A stretch of 64,000 bases of DNA from Tricholoma matsutake (Eukaryota; Basidiomycota; Agaricomycetes; Agaricales; Tricholomataceae). The notes under the pieces are model-generated. The model saw only the letters and a list, made by a program, of their open reading frames with translations, had not been told where the DNA came from and did not search any database. The translations under genes and the position numbers were made by a program. Shown one piece after another: positions 47,777 to 59,100 of the stretch. The first letter of the stretch is position 1, and every line of letters begins with the position of its first letter. The DNA lies in contig AP026548.1 of NCBI GenBank assembly GCA_026075535.2, positions 1,364,001-1,428,000 on the forward strand. Direction: 5' to 3'.

Positions 47777-48891
47777 TCGCTGCGAATAGGAAAATCCTGC
47801 TCCTCTACAACTTCCAGCTTAACCTCCTCTGCAACTTGATCCTTCGCTTCCTCAACATCTACAAGTGCCAACAGATCTTGCAGGAGTTCGTCTCATCCCT
47901 CGGGGGTGAGCATGCGGATATCCTGACGATGGGGACACGCTCCAGCCCTGTGTCCAGGTTCCCCACAACGGTAGCAGAGATCCAACTTATGTGCACGGCT
48001 GCGGGCTGCATCAACATCCATTGGTACTGGGATATTGATGGCTGGTGTGGGAGTTTGACGAGCAGGAATGGGGTTAGGGCGGGGGAGGCTTCGATTGAAG
48101 GTGTAGGGTGTATGAGTGGTAGTTGGAGCACGGAATGCAGCATTAAACGCCGCATTTGTGAGTCGGTTCTCATCACAGAGTGAAGCAGCTTCATACCAAG
48201 CAAGGATATCATCGTCCGCTGGGCGCCCTTCCAACATCTGTGCAATCTGGTCCTGAATTTCTCAGTTGAGTCCCCGTCAGAACTTCACCACCACTGGTAA
48301 CCCACTCCCATACCCTGCCATGTCCACCAAATCCTTGAACTCATCGATATAGTCGTCCACGGATCGACGTCCCTGGTGGTAAGTGGATGACTCAAGTCGT
48401 GTCACTGCTCGGTGGCGTTCATTGAGGGGGCAGAAGTGGCATACGAACTCAGCTCGAAAGTCACCCCAAGTGGAGAAAGGTAGAGAACCGAGTTCTTTAG
48501 TTTGACGTAGGATACGGTCCACATAGAGATAGGCGCGTTCAGATTTCATGTATGTGAAGGCCCAATAAATTTTTGCAGCCTCATCGACGAATTGATGCGA
48601 CTGGAGACTAATGTATAACTCACAGGAATTAAGGAATGCACGTCCCTGCGCACATGCACCATTAAATTTGGCGGGGGGGGACGGTTTGATCTGGGCACGT
48701 TCCTTAGTGGACGCGTTTGGCAAAACATCGTTGTTGGGTGCGCTTGGAGTCGTGAAGGGGGAACTATTAGTCGTAGGGTTAGCCTGGAGGGTCCTAACAA
48801 AGTTTTCAATCGTAGATTTAAGCGAGTCGATTTGCGCGCGCATTCCGGAAACGTCGCTTTCAAGTGCGTCGAAGCGTTCTGATGTGTCCAT
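47773..48891 (-). pseudogene. Gypsy D gag with CCHC knuckle
   Basis: It starts MDTSERFDALESDVSGMRAQ, has a coiled N-terminus and the gag core (FSTWGDFRAEFVCHFCP), and a knuckle CYRCGEPGHRAGAC near 47960. Three in-frame TGA codons (two around 48280-48265, one near 47897) sit where Arg codons are expected. It ends at a TGA that overlaps the start of the pol frame. Confidence 0.88.
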
Positions 48892-49045
48892 GTCGCTAGG
48901 GAGCGCGTTTGGCGAAAATGGCGGCGCAATAAAGGCGAGAGTATCTGGAACGGTGTGTAGGGACTCTGTGGAGCTTTGGGAAGCGTCGTCCAGTCCGTAC
49001 CTGCCTATTTTGGGCAGCGCGTTCGCGATTTTCGGGCCTTAGGGG

Positions 49046-49055
49046 AGAGTTTTCT
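49046..49055 (-). promoter_or_regulatory. Candidate self-priming primer-binding site of gypsy D
   Basis: On the minus strand AGAAAACTCT lies two bases inside the 5' LTR border and is fully complementary to AGAGTTTTCT within the LTR (49099-49108), 43 bases upstream. Tf1/sushi chromoviruses prime from their own mRNA 5' end in this way. No tRNA-type TGG site is seen. Confidence 0.55.
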
Positions 49056-49057
49056 AC

Positions 49058-49423
49058 TATAAGGGCAACCTAAGCCTCTAGCAAAGGGAAATCCGAAGAG
49101 AAAACTCTAAGGATCCCCTTGCTGATGCCCAGTATATGTGAAGACGACAAAAATCAAATATAACCTAAAAATAGAAAAAGGCGGAGATAGGTGGATCAAG
49201 GCCGCCGAATGACATCATACCAAGGGGTATGTGTCGGAAGGGGTACTCCGCCTCTAAATATAAAAGTGTCAACATATACAAACATGATAGCAAGGGAAAA
49301 TTAGTAATAAAATCCGGAAAAATCATAGAAAATGAAGAATAGAAGGAAATGAGGTGGGGAAAAATATGGGATGAACATAAAAAATAGGAAAAACACACAG
49401 GGCACCCCCTTAGTCCCCTTACA
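49058..49423 (-). repeat. 5' LTR of gypsy D
   Basis: Partner of 43497-43862. Confidence 0.95.
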
Positions 49424-49428
49424 CTTTC

Positions 49429-50893
49429 TCAGTAAAGGCTCGTAAGAAGCGAAATCTTTTATTTCACCAGTGAAGTGTTTTGATGTGCCTGAATCCATGA
49501 TCCAGTCAGCACCTTTCTTACAATCTCCCTTTGCACACATAGCACATATATTAAGATCTAAATAATTCCATGATACATTTAATAGCGGTAAAATTTCACA
49601 TGAAAAGTTTGCTGTATTCATAGGAATATTAATCTTAGTGGTTGTGGCAGGGAAAAGGACTGACCTGTCATCATACGCCCCTGTATCAAGGGGTTCATCG
49701 ACGAGCATTTCGTCGACGGCTTTCCACACTTCCTCATCAGACACCGGAGGTTCAGATCCGAGGGAGACAGTATCGTCTTCTACCTCCTCGATCCTAGACT
49801 CAGGTTCTGGTTCTATCCTTCTTCTCTTTCCTTCTCGCACCGTCAGGTGCTCTTCCAGCGGTCGCAGATTTTTTGCACTGCACGGAAGTTGCATTTGCTC
49901 GAGGGTGTCTCGAGCTTGCTGATATTTGGCATAAACCGAACGAGAGGTAGAGGCCGCGCCCGTATATGCCTGTGCAGGCGGTCGGCGGCGAGGATCCCTT
50001 GTGGGAGTGTGTTCGCGTCTTTCGATGTGCTGTATAAGTGGCATCGGCGGTATGATGGTGCCATTACCATTTATGGTGGTATAGGCTTTGGAGGCAAGGT
50101 GGGTATGTTTATCCTTCGGCTTCTCCTCCTTAGTCTTTCTGTCCCCACGTCGTCCACGCTTTCGGGATGAGTCTCCATTGCTGTTTTGCCCTTCTTTGGG
50201 CTGCCATTTGGGGTTTCCCCCTTTGCGCTTAACAGCAGAAAGTTTGTTGGCCTGAGGCTGGCCAGCGGGCTTTCCTACTGCTGTGCACCTTGAGGCTTCA
50301 GCGACAATGGAGTCCTTGACATGTTTAAATGTCAAGGCACTAGTAGCGGTCGTGTTAAGGACTGTTGCGGACAAGGAATTGTACTCGCACGGCATCGCAG
50401 CAAGTAGAATCATTGCTTGCACTAGCTCGGGGATGGCGACGTTAGCAGCCATAAGGCGCTCAAATTTGTCTGCCATTCTAGCAATCTCCGGTGCGGGGTT
50501 TGCAGCCAGGATCTTGATCGCTATTGCGGACCTAAAGTCCGTGAAGACTTGGGAGGGGCTGTCCACACCATAATCGGTGCGGATGAGATCCCACACCTCC
50601 TCAGCAGTGTCCTTTGAGTTGGCACGCTGCCGAATGGAGGGGGCCAGGCGGAGCACTAGGCTACCAATGGCCTGGTCATTTTTGTTGCTCCAGGTCTGGA
50701 GCTTGGCATTAGCATCCGCTACCAAAGTAGCGTTCGTCACCGTCAAGGGAGGCGCCGGGGGCGGTTTTTGCTCTGCCCCGCTAGTTATTTGCCAGAGGCC
50801 CTGAGACCTGAGCCACGCCTTCATTGAGTCGGCCCATTGAATGTAATTTGATCCGTCAAAAGTTTGAACGAGTTTCTCAAGAGTTGAAGACAT
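49429..50893 (-). pseudogene. Copia E gag and protease (upstream half of gag-pol)
   Basis: The start chosen is the ATG at 50893 (MSSTLEKLVQTFDGSNYIQW), which begins the usual copia gag domain; an in-frame ATG 33 bases upstream is also possible. The gag core spans 50850-50250. A basic linker (KGGNPKWQPKEGQNSNGDSS) replaces a clear CCHC knuckle. The protease motif WIMDSGTSKHFTG is near 49500. The frame is open up to the gypsy D insertion. Confidence 0.9.
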
Positions 50894-51123
50894 GATTTTG
50901 TGGTGGCAGCTGTTAAAAGCGCTCAATCAGTCTTTTTACTCAATAAAACACGTTTAACGTTCTCAGGAGAAAACACTCCTTCAGAGTGGTTAACCCTAGT
51001 CAACCTAGGTTTTATGTGCAGCTCGCAGGGAGCGCAATGCAGCTCATGAAGAGCGCAAGGTTATAATTTGGAGACGATGAAGTCAACGTCGTTCACAGCC
51101 AATTAAGGCATGTTCGCGACGTG

Positions 51124-51142
51124 CCCAGCAGGGCCCATAACC
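51124..51142 (-). promoter_or_regulatory. Copia E primer-binding site, half-tRNA type
   Basis: Directly next to the 5' LTR the minus strand reads GGTTATGGGCCC. It is complementary to the anticodon arm of eukaryotic initiator tRNA-Met (GGGCCCAUAACC), the site used by copia-type elements that prime from a tRNA fragment. Confidence 0.75.
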
Positions 51143-51416
51143 TGTTGGAGCAGACTATATATGCTGCACAGTGGAAGAGACAACATGTTCCTTACAACCT
51201 ACCTGGGGTTTACTTAGACTTACAGCTAGGGTTAGCAGAGGTAAGAACACTGTATTCCTACTATGGTACAGGTTCTCCTTATATACATAATAATAAGGAC
51301 GTCACATGACTCAGGAATGTGTTTACCGCATGTATGCGCAGTAAGCGCAGTAACATGCGTATGCTGCATGTATTGCCTCATGTATACAGCATGCATCACT
51401 GGGATTAATTTCAACA
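51143..51416 (-). repeat. 5' LTR of copia E
   Basis: Partner of 39371-39644. Confidence 0.95.
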
Positions 51417-52092
51417 ATAAGCAGAGTTCAAGTTAAGATGTTAGGTACAAAAATTAATATATGTAGGGGTTCATCCAGGTCATGGGTACATTGGAGTTGC
51501 TCTGGGAGTACACCATGAATAGATAAACAACAGTATATATAATATAACTCTGTATGATATGCCACAATCGGAGTATAAACTGGGGGAAAAAACAATATAT
51601 ATATGTATATCTCAGGAGGGCCACCCGAAATATATGGTTTCCTAATTTAGGGCCACGCGAAACATCCAATTTCAGTCACATGACAAACCGTTTTCGGCCC
51701 AATCTTCAGTTTGTCCTCAGTTGCGTTGAAAAGTTGATGCTCTCGATGTGAATAGTCATATGCCGTGAACACCTGCTTCAAGAGGTCAGTAAATGGGGTG
51801 TGGCTGACGCGCACCCAGCTACGCTGCGTTACAGACCTCCTGTAACCTCCGATGGTGAATTATTTTCGACACCAAGCGGCCTGGGACTACCCCCGGCTCA
51901 CCGTCTCGGTGCACTTAGAGCTATATAAGGCGTGTACGGTTGTACGGATCCGGTTTTTCTTGGGTTTTTCAATCCTCAGCGTATATCTGCCAGTGAAAAT
52001 CGGACTTACTAGTTGGACAACTGACATCCTAAATAAGCCTTTCCAGTCATATGACTCACTGACTGACCAATGGTTTTCTCTCTCCTAGTCCG
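51417..52092. other. Boundary and promoter region upstream of the ASC-1-like gene
   Basis: This stretch joins the transposon block to the gene block. It has a small near-repeat around GGGCCACSCGAAA (51618-51665), a TATA box at 51922-51929 and a strong acceptor CTCTCTCCTAG ending at 52089, four bases before the ATG, which suggests a 5' UTR intron. Confidence 0.6.
51922..51929 (+). promoter_or_regulatory. TATA box TATATAAG
   Basis: It lies about 170 bases before the ATG at 52093, allowing for a spliced 5' UTR. Confidence 0.55.
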
Positions 52093-53038
52093 ATGTACCA
52101 GACACCCTGGACCAAGAAAACCTCTTCGGTTCCTTCTGATCGAATTCGACAGAAGCCTCCCGCAGATGCGAAAGCGAAATCAAATTTGAAAGCCAAAGCC
52201 AAAGGGCGTCAGGAAGAACCTACCAAAAGCAAAGAAGTTCGCAAATTGGAATCTCTACTGACGACGCTTCGAGAGTCTGCCGAGAAATCCAGGAGGATTG
52301 AGAAGGATCCCAAAGGTGGATGTTTTTGTCTAGGTATGTACATCCGTTGATCAAACTCAGCTGGCGCTCCTAATCTGATCGATAGCGCGCACGCACAATC
52401 TTTCGCCCTATGTCCAATTATGTACCTCTTGTGGATTTATTCTCTGCGTTATCAATCTTCCCAGCTTCGCTTGTGCCTCCTGTGCTTCGCCCCTCCTGAC
52501 TCCATCCGGTACTTCGGCTCTTGTGGCTCGTCTTGAATCCGAACTTGCCTCGACTCTTTCACGCGAGGCCGAGGCACGCGAACGGGCTGCAGAAGAAGTG
52601 CAGAAGGCTGCTGGAGCGTTTCCTGTGCTTTCCGTCGCAGGAATAGTTCCTCCGACACCTCCACCGATAGTCGCACCTCAAGCACATAAAGTACTCTCCT
52701 TGAACTCCAAAACGAAAAAAGTCACCATTTCTTCATACTCGCCTGGGTCATCCAGACCCGCTTCTCGTGGCTTGTCCGAACCAGAAGCGGACGATGACCT
52801 TGTCCGCATACCTAAACCCTTGGGCGCGGATGTGGTGGTTTATGCGAAGAGATCGGTGGGTACAGAGCGACCTTGGGAGAATCTGAGAGTAGAGGGGGCG
52901 ATATATGTCCCACCCGCGAGGGTTGATGGTGGAACGCCAGAAAAAACGGAGGCGCAAGGAAGTCGCAGAAGAAGAGGGAAAGGCAAAGCAACCGTTCCAG
53001 AGAAGGAAAACGAGGGGACAGATATAACAACATCGTAG
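52093..53038 (+). CDS. ASC-1/TRIP4-type C2HC5 zinc-finger protein
   Basis: Exons 52093-52333 and 52386-53038 join in frame (52-bp intron, GTATGT...ATAG) to 297 residues. Splicing creates a C2HC5 finger: CFCLARTH, then LCTSCGFILC, then ACASC, which has the two Cys, one His and five Cys of the TRIP4/ASC-1 finger. An Arg/Lys-rich N-terminus and a coil (VARLESELASTLSREAEARE) flank it. The C-terminal half is low in complexity and ends in a Lys/Arg-rich tail. In yeast and animals this family (Rqt4/TRIP4) belongs to the complex that splits collided ribosomes; that role is inferred from family only. An extra upstream exon is possible, because an acceptor precedes the ATG. Confidence 0.82.
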
Positions 53039-53318
53039 AGTGGGATATGCAGGTATGTAATTCTATCATGATTGATTCACAAAGTCATCTAAGATACCGA
53101 CAAAGCGGCGTCACGGCATCATGATTACGAACCAGGGGCATATTACGAACTTGGACCATCAAGCAGAACTTTTGCCAAGTATCCTTCAGTCAAAGTATGC
53201 AGATTGATTAAGGTATAATAAATGACATATATATCGTACGACTGTGGCGGCGTTGGTGGACTCGTAGGATGGTCAATAAGTGACTCTGGTTCCTCACTGA
53301 GAATTTAAAAAAGAAGTC

Positions 53319-54806
53319 TCAAAGCCAGTCTTCATCAGCGGTCCTAATCTCTATGTGCATTCCCTCTGTGACCAGTTGAAGCAGTGGCGCCGACATAGAA
53401 GAATATAGCACTCCATGTTTCTCCGTTGTGAAGATGGCAGACTTGAGAGAGGTAATGCTCGGCAAATTATCGTCGGAAACATTAGAGCTCCTAGTATTCC
53501 ATCGAGAAAGCAGGAAGCTTGTCGTGATCGAAAAATCAAGACTGTGCTCAGTTGTATATTCAAAATTCTTGAGGTTAGGAAGCAATGTCTCCGGGCCAAT
53601 ATTAGACCAATGATAAGGGGTCAACATCTCCAACAATTCGTTTGAGGTGGTGAGGTAACTCAACGATAATTCGCAAAGTGAGGGTACGGCCCGAAGACAA
53701 CTGACCAAGTCAATATTGGAAATAGTGCAGCCATCGAGGGAGAGGGTATGTAATGAACACGATGATCGAGAGATGAGCGAAATGAAACTCCAGTAAGGGA
53801 AAATACATCCAGATGTGTGGCATGAGAGCTCTCGTATAGCAGGAACGATAAGAGAGTTGAAGACAGATGAAAAATGTTCGTTATATTCATTATGAACGCC
53901 GAGTTTGAATGACGTGAGATGAGCGGCGAGCACTTGGTTGGTCCCGGCGTCATGGCCCGCCTGTGCGATACTATCAAAAGTACAATCGGTGACCTGCGGG
54001 CACCGTCGTAACATTTCCACACATTGCTGGACGTAGACGCTCTCCACGGAAAGCCTTGTCAACTGACGAACGGGGAGTTGCATTGCGTAGTGCATGAAAC
54101 CCTGCAGAGATACGTCCCAAAGCTGTGGGGCAACACTGAACATTGCCACCGACACAGGTGTCAGTGAAGGATGGAGCGGCCACATCTCCTTGTTGATAAT
54201 GAGGCGCTGAAGGTTGGGGAGACGATTCTTGATGCTTTCTAGAGGTTTATAGCAGAAGAAGGGAAGTTCGAATTCGACCGCATGCCATCGTTCGGAATGT
54301 CGAGCAATGATATGCATAATTTCCACAATAGCAGGATTAGGTGTGGAGGTCTTGCATAGTGCATATATGGATAGTGGAACGCTTCCCGACCGATCGAGCC
54401 ATTGATCGATTAAGATAGGGTCTATCTTTCTAGCCAGATCTAGCTGTATCAAATTCCAGAGTCTTGGCATTGACCAAGCGACCTCTCTCCATGCGCTGCA
54501 AATCCTACCCAGTAGCAGAGGTGATTTGTGAATTCTTTGAAGCGTGTTCGAAGGTATAGGATCACCCTCTTCTAGGAATTTGATGAAGGCCTCCTCTAGT
54601 ATTTCACGAGGAAGGCTGAGGACAGAGGCAGAGCGATCGTTGATCTCCCGCTTCAGATGGGCGCGGCGTTGGACAAGCTGTTTGAGCAGGGCTTGGACTC
54701 GTGTTATGTCTGACTCGGTGCTTGCGAGCTGCCGCCATGGGTCCATAGCAGGACTGTGTAGTTCTTGGCTATCATTTGAGAAACCACAACTTCTGCACGT
54801 AGTCAT
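53319..54806 (-). CDS. F-box protein with leucine-rich C-terminus
   Basis: A single exon of 495 residues from the ATG at 54806 (MTTCRSCGFSND). I prefer it over the ATG at 54881 because a TATA-like TATTTAAA lies between them (54844-54851). The N-terminus has a CxxC pair common in mushroom F-box proteins, then a coil (QALLKQLVQRRAHLKREIND) and the F-box-like LPREILEEAFIKFL...CSAWREVAWSMPRLWNLI. Irregular Leu-rich repeats follow. Such proteins usually act as substrate receptors of SCF ubiquitin ligases; the substrate is unknown. The gene is divergent from the TOPORS-like gene. Confidence 0.8.
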   Translation of the reverse strand: MTTCRSCGFSNDSQELHSPAMDPWRQLASTESDITRVQALLKQLVQRRAHLKREINDRSASVLSLPREILEEAFIKFLEEGDPIPSNTLQRIHKSPLLLGRICSAWREVAWSMPRLWNLIQLDLARKIDPILIDQWLDRSGSVPLSIYALCKTSTPNPAIVEIMHIIARHSERWHAVEFELPFFCYKPLESIKNRLPNLQRLIINKEMWPLHPSLTPVSVAMFSVAPQLWDVSLQGFMHYAMQLPVRQLTRLSVESVYVQQCVEMLRRCPQVTDCTFDSIAQAGHDAGTNQVLAAHLTSFKLGVHNEYNEHFSSVFNSLIVPAIRELSCHTSGCIFPYWSFISLISRSSCSLHTLSLDGCTISNIDLVSCLRAVPSLCELSLSYLTTSNELLEMLTPYHWSNIGPETLLPNLKNFEYTTEHSLDFSITTSFLLSRWNTRSSNVSDDNLPSITSLKSAIFTTEKHGVLYSSMSAPLLQLVTEGMHIEIRTADEDWL

Positions 54807-54843
54807 TCTGCTCGGAGATGAGTCAACACGACGTCGAGGTTTG

Positions 54844-54851
54844 TTTAAATA
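54844..54851 (-). promoter_or_regulatory. TATA-like box of the F-box gene
   Basis: The minus strand reads TATTTAAA, about 40 bases before the chosen ATG. Confidence 0.4.
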
Positions 54852-54881
54852 CGCACTTGAATTAGGTATGTTCCAATACAC

Positions 54882-56131
54882 ACCAGTTCGGCGACGAAAG
54901 AAACCGGCAGGGTGGGAGCAGTTGGTTAACTAGACCATCGCCCGGGCCGGAGAAAGCTGAACAGTTCACACGACCATAGCTCGAGCGCTTGCAGCATGTT
55001 ATCATGATACTACCGTTGCTACCTCGTGGAATTAAATTAGTACGAACTTGGTTCTGTCGCATGTGGCACACTTTCAATGGAAAATGGAAGAACTGAATTT
55101 CACACCTGCGAGTGGGAGTCTGGGACTATAAACTTTCGGTCGGCGTTCGTTGCAAAGTGAGACGAAAGTTTGATAACTCTATCACACAGATGTTGACCTC
55201 ATCATGTTGCACATTGATTGGATATTGAGGGGACCGGAAGAAACAAGAATTATGTTATCGAGATATTGTCGACAGTTCTGCTCCGTAATTTTTACCGTAG
55301 GATTGGGCGGCACCCTCTAGAATAGAAGAGGGATTATGAGAAGCCAATGAAAGGTAAATCTCGACTGCACATTAAGCATTAATTTTTTCCATTCATGATA
55401 AGCAACGTCAGTAATTCCCACCTGGAGAGGAGTGATGGGGGGCACTTGTAGCACGGAAAGCTAGCTTAAAGAATAGTTCCATCAGAGCTCATGCGCAACA
55501 AGAATCGCGAGGAAGTTTTGTCGAATTGTGGTTCTCAGTGAAAATACTCGAAGCGAGCGGCAAAGGCATGGCCACTGGCCAGGCTCGTCTGTCATTCGGC
55601 GAAGTAACGCTGTGAGTATCTTGAAAATGCTGCGACGGACTCGCCATCTGTATAGGGTTCCGTCGATTCATTCTGAGGACCTCGCAGCTCGGGAAGTCCG
55701 AAAGCTTTGAACAGGGGTAAAAGACGAACGCTCAACTCCACCTCTGGAATAATGTCTTCAGCAATTAGATAAATATCCGGCGTTCATCGCAACCGCGGAA
55801 ATATGATAAAGGCAAGCTACCGGATAAAAGATGCTATTTTTCTTGTTTGAGGTCCAATTGTATTGAAAATTCTCAGTGTAGAACAAGCACGATTTCACCA
55901 TGGCCGCTGACTATGTCAAACACCGGAGAGACGAACGATTGGCTAGGAAGTAGCAATTTGTCCCCAAGTACGACCTTTCTAGTTAACTAGTGATTCAAAA
56001 ATGTTTCCGCGGAAAGTCTCAGGACAATTGAAGAGAGACCCGACATATAAAACTCGAGTGTAACCAGGTGTACTTAACCCAGTATCACTGCTTAGGTAAT
56101 CCACCACTCTCTTCCGAAAGTTTCATGACCG
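54882..56131. other. Intergenic region between divergent genes
   Basis: About 1.25 kb without a supported frame. It must hold both promoters. A TATA box (CATATAAA) lies at 56044-56051, about 80 bases before the TOPORS-like ATG. Short frames at 55489-55710 look random. Confidence 0.55.
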
Positions 56132-59100
56132 ATGAGTACTCTTTCATGCAGTCCACCATCAAAGCGTTTGAAGCTAGAATCATCATCGCCTAGAACTGTG
56201 AATAGAACCCTGGAGACACGTCAGAATAGGTCTTACAACCAGGAAGGAACTACTGGTGACAGCACAGAGAATGAGCATCAATGTAGCATCTGCCTACAGG
56301 CCATCCTCGACCGCACCGTAATACCAACTTGTTCTCATGAATTCTGCTTCGAGTGTCTTTTAGTATGGTCAGGTCCGCCGTACGCCCTATTTTTCACTAT
56401 CGAAGATGACTCACTTGGTGACAACACAGAACAATCACGACGATGCCCATTGTGCTCACAAGCCATCGGACAGTATGTTATTCACACCATCAGGTCCAGA
56501 TACGACTTCCGCAAGCACTATCTTGCCCCATTGTCACCTGAACCCCAGGTAAGGCAGGCTCAGGAAGAACGTACTCGTCAACGGCGTGCTGCTCGCGCAA
56601 GGGCACGGGATCTAAGGATGAAAGACGAAAGGGAGGAGAGTGATAAACTAGAGAGATCAATTGCGAAGAGGAGATGGGTATACCAGCATAATCTATACGC
56701 AAAGGTTCGTCGGTCTATATCCATGTTCGGGATTATCTGCTTCCAATCGGCTGCAATGTGTCTGCCCAAATTTTCGAAGGGAGATGATCACCAAGCCTTC
56801 AGAACGTACGGCTACGTTATTCGTTTTATATCAACTGGTTAAAGATTGATGTGTTTTACGAACGCTGCTGCCAACTCCGAGAGCTAACATTGGTCTTCAG
56901 CATGTCGCATCCAATTCTTACACAAAGTACCGTCCGTACCCAACCCCTGCACAATTTTCTGCATCCACTGAACTGGTATCACGAACAACGATTTTTCTAC
57001 GCAGAGAATTGCGCGTCTGGGATGATCTAGACGTAGAAGTACGTATTGTCCATTTTAGTTTCTTCTATACTTACAATCTCGATATATATTCACAGTTTCT
57101 TACCTCCTTTATTATTTCTCTCATGAAATCTATCGACATTCGATCCGAGTCGGCAGTCAAACTCCTGGCGGAGTTTCTCGATATGGATGCCCCATATGTA
57201 GAAGGCGGAAGACATCTCAACGCCGAACATTTTGCGCATGGTAAGTCGCAGTGTGTATCTTAGATATATTCTAGTGCTCGCGGTGTTCCCATCTTCTTGG
57301 ATCAAATGCTGAAGCCCATGTTGATTTGTAGAAGTTTACTCCTACGTTAGATCGCCCTTCCGTGATCTTTTCGTGTACGATACCGTGGCTCAGGCAAGCC
57401 GTAACTATGTATCATGTCCCATAACCTTGATTAACCTATAATCATCACAGTATGACACGCCTCCGGGACCGAGTCTTCCTGAACCACGGCCAGATCGGCG
57501 GTGGCAGCCGTCTTGCTCACGCTCACGTTCCCGCTCCCGATCTCGTCATGCTCGATCGTCCTCTCCACGCAGTGGGGGTCGGCGGAGAAGTGACTCGGTG
57601 TCATGGTCACCATCGGGCAGAACCTATCCTGGAACGAGCACTCAAGAGAGAACATTTCATGTTCCGAGAATATCCGAACATGCGAGGCTTCGCAGCAGAG
57701 AATGGAGTCCCCATCGCGATCACCATGGCCTGTCGCGTGATGCCTTACGAGGTCAAGAGCCTCGGCTTACGACAGATGTGAAGCAAAAGCCGAGCTCAGG
57801 TGATATGAATAGCTGGGAATTTCCAGCTATCTACTGACTCATGTTGGTCACACAGATGAGAACGTGGGTCATGCAAGCCCACAAAGTTACCTTCAGAGAC
57901 GAAATACGAAGCGAGAGTCGAGCTCAGGTAATGCCTCCTCCATGGTTACTGCTGGCGCAGATAATCGTCCTGCCTATGGGGTGGACCATCATCAACCTGA
58001 CCGCCCATCTTCAAAAGGCGATCCGAGCACAAGTAATGTGTTGGTCCTCTAAGAATTCAATGATTTTCTTCTTATCTTTCACCATCAGCTCGGTCACTTT
58101 GTCCACGATGGGGTTCCCGTGATAAAATTAAGGGAAATGAACGTGAATTGTATTCACGAACTGGGGTGCCTTCGCATGGAGAAAGATCTGGATATATACA
58201 GGCCCCGGAAACAACGGACGCGGAAGACAGCAAATCAACTATTCAGCCTACAACCTCAGATTTAGACCTTGCTAAACCGCGTGCTGCTGATCGAAACAGA
58301 CTGCCCCGTAATCGCAACTTGGTCGAGTCCGTACAGGCACATCTCACGCTGCGTCCTCCAGCACGCTCAAGTTGGGTGCAACCAGGGAATACGACTTCCA
58401 TGCTTCCTGATTCGCGATCTATATCGCTGCGGACACGATTATCAGACACATATATAGATGCATTCCCGTCGTCAACGCTTATGGAACGCTCTAACGACGA
58501 ATGCTCTACCTCTATGAAGGATACAATTGTACCAAAAGGCATGTCTGCACCCGAAATAATGGCGCGTACACGGGCTCGGCACGCTAGAAACAGCATAACC
58601 TCACCTTCCATGACTGTCCAATCGTGTGGGACGGATTCGTCAGCAGTGCTGCCAAACGGTAGCGAAGGTGCTCTTCAGCCGCTCCGCGTTAGGGAAGAAA
58701 AGGAAATCGATACCCATCGGACAAGGCCGGTATCTGCTATTGATGTTTCACCAGAAGAGGATTGCGCCCAGGGTGCCATGGTCCAGGCGGCCAAGTCACA
58801 AGCGCAAATTTCACAAGCTTCGGAATACGCTAATAAGGCACGACAAGAAACTCTCACATCGGGGCCTTCCTCCGCTCTTCTTCCTATCCATGAGTCACAT
58901 TGCCACGTGCCACCATCTATTCCAATAAGTGGTATCTCCGTAAATGATACCATCAAAGACATATCACACCAACCTTTCAAATCCTCTCTGGGCGCGCGCT
59001 CCAGGTTGCTAGCCAAGTTGGAGGAAGAGAAAAAACGTGCTCACGGAGCGGAGTCGACGGCTGCCGTAGAGGATCCTGATTCATTCCCAATCTTTGACAG

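Larger units (their letters stand above)
43497..49423 (-). mobile_element. Ty3/gypsy chromovirus D, young, nearly complete
   Basis: It is 5927 bp, with 366-bp LTRs at 43497-43862 and 49058-49423 and the 5-bp duplication CTTTC at 43492-43496 and 49424-49428. Excision rejoins the copia E frame at EPLLRK/DSTLVQ. The LTRs differ at three sites, all CpG transitions. The LTR opens TGTAAGGGG and ends CCCTTATA rather than CA. A purine tract (minus-strand GAGAGGGGGTGA) precedes the 3' LTR. Confidence 0.95.
39371..51416 (-). mobile_element. Ty1/copia element E, young, carrying gypsy D and a solo LTR
   Basis: LTRs of 274 bp at both ends (39371-39644 and 51143-51416) start TGTTG and end CAACA. The 5-bp duplication ATAAG lies at 39366-39370 and 51417-51421. 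After removing gypsy D and the solo LTR with their duplications the element is 5.68 kb, a normal copia size, with one long gag-pol frame. The LTRs differ at six positions, all CpG transitions. Confidence 0.95.

Noticed and set aside
51121..51309. Short frame reading into the copia LTR
   Set aside because: The same frame occurs in the other LTR copy; it is LTR sequence.
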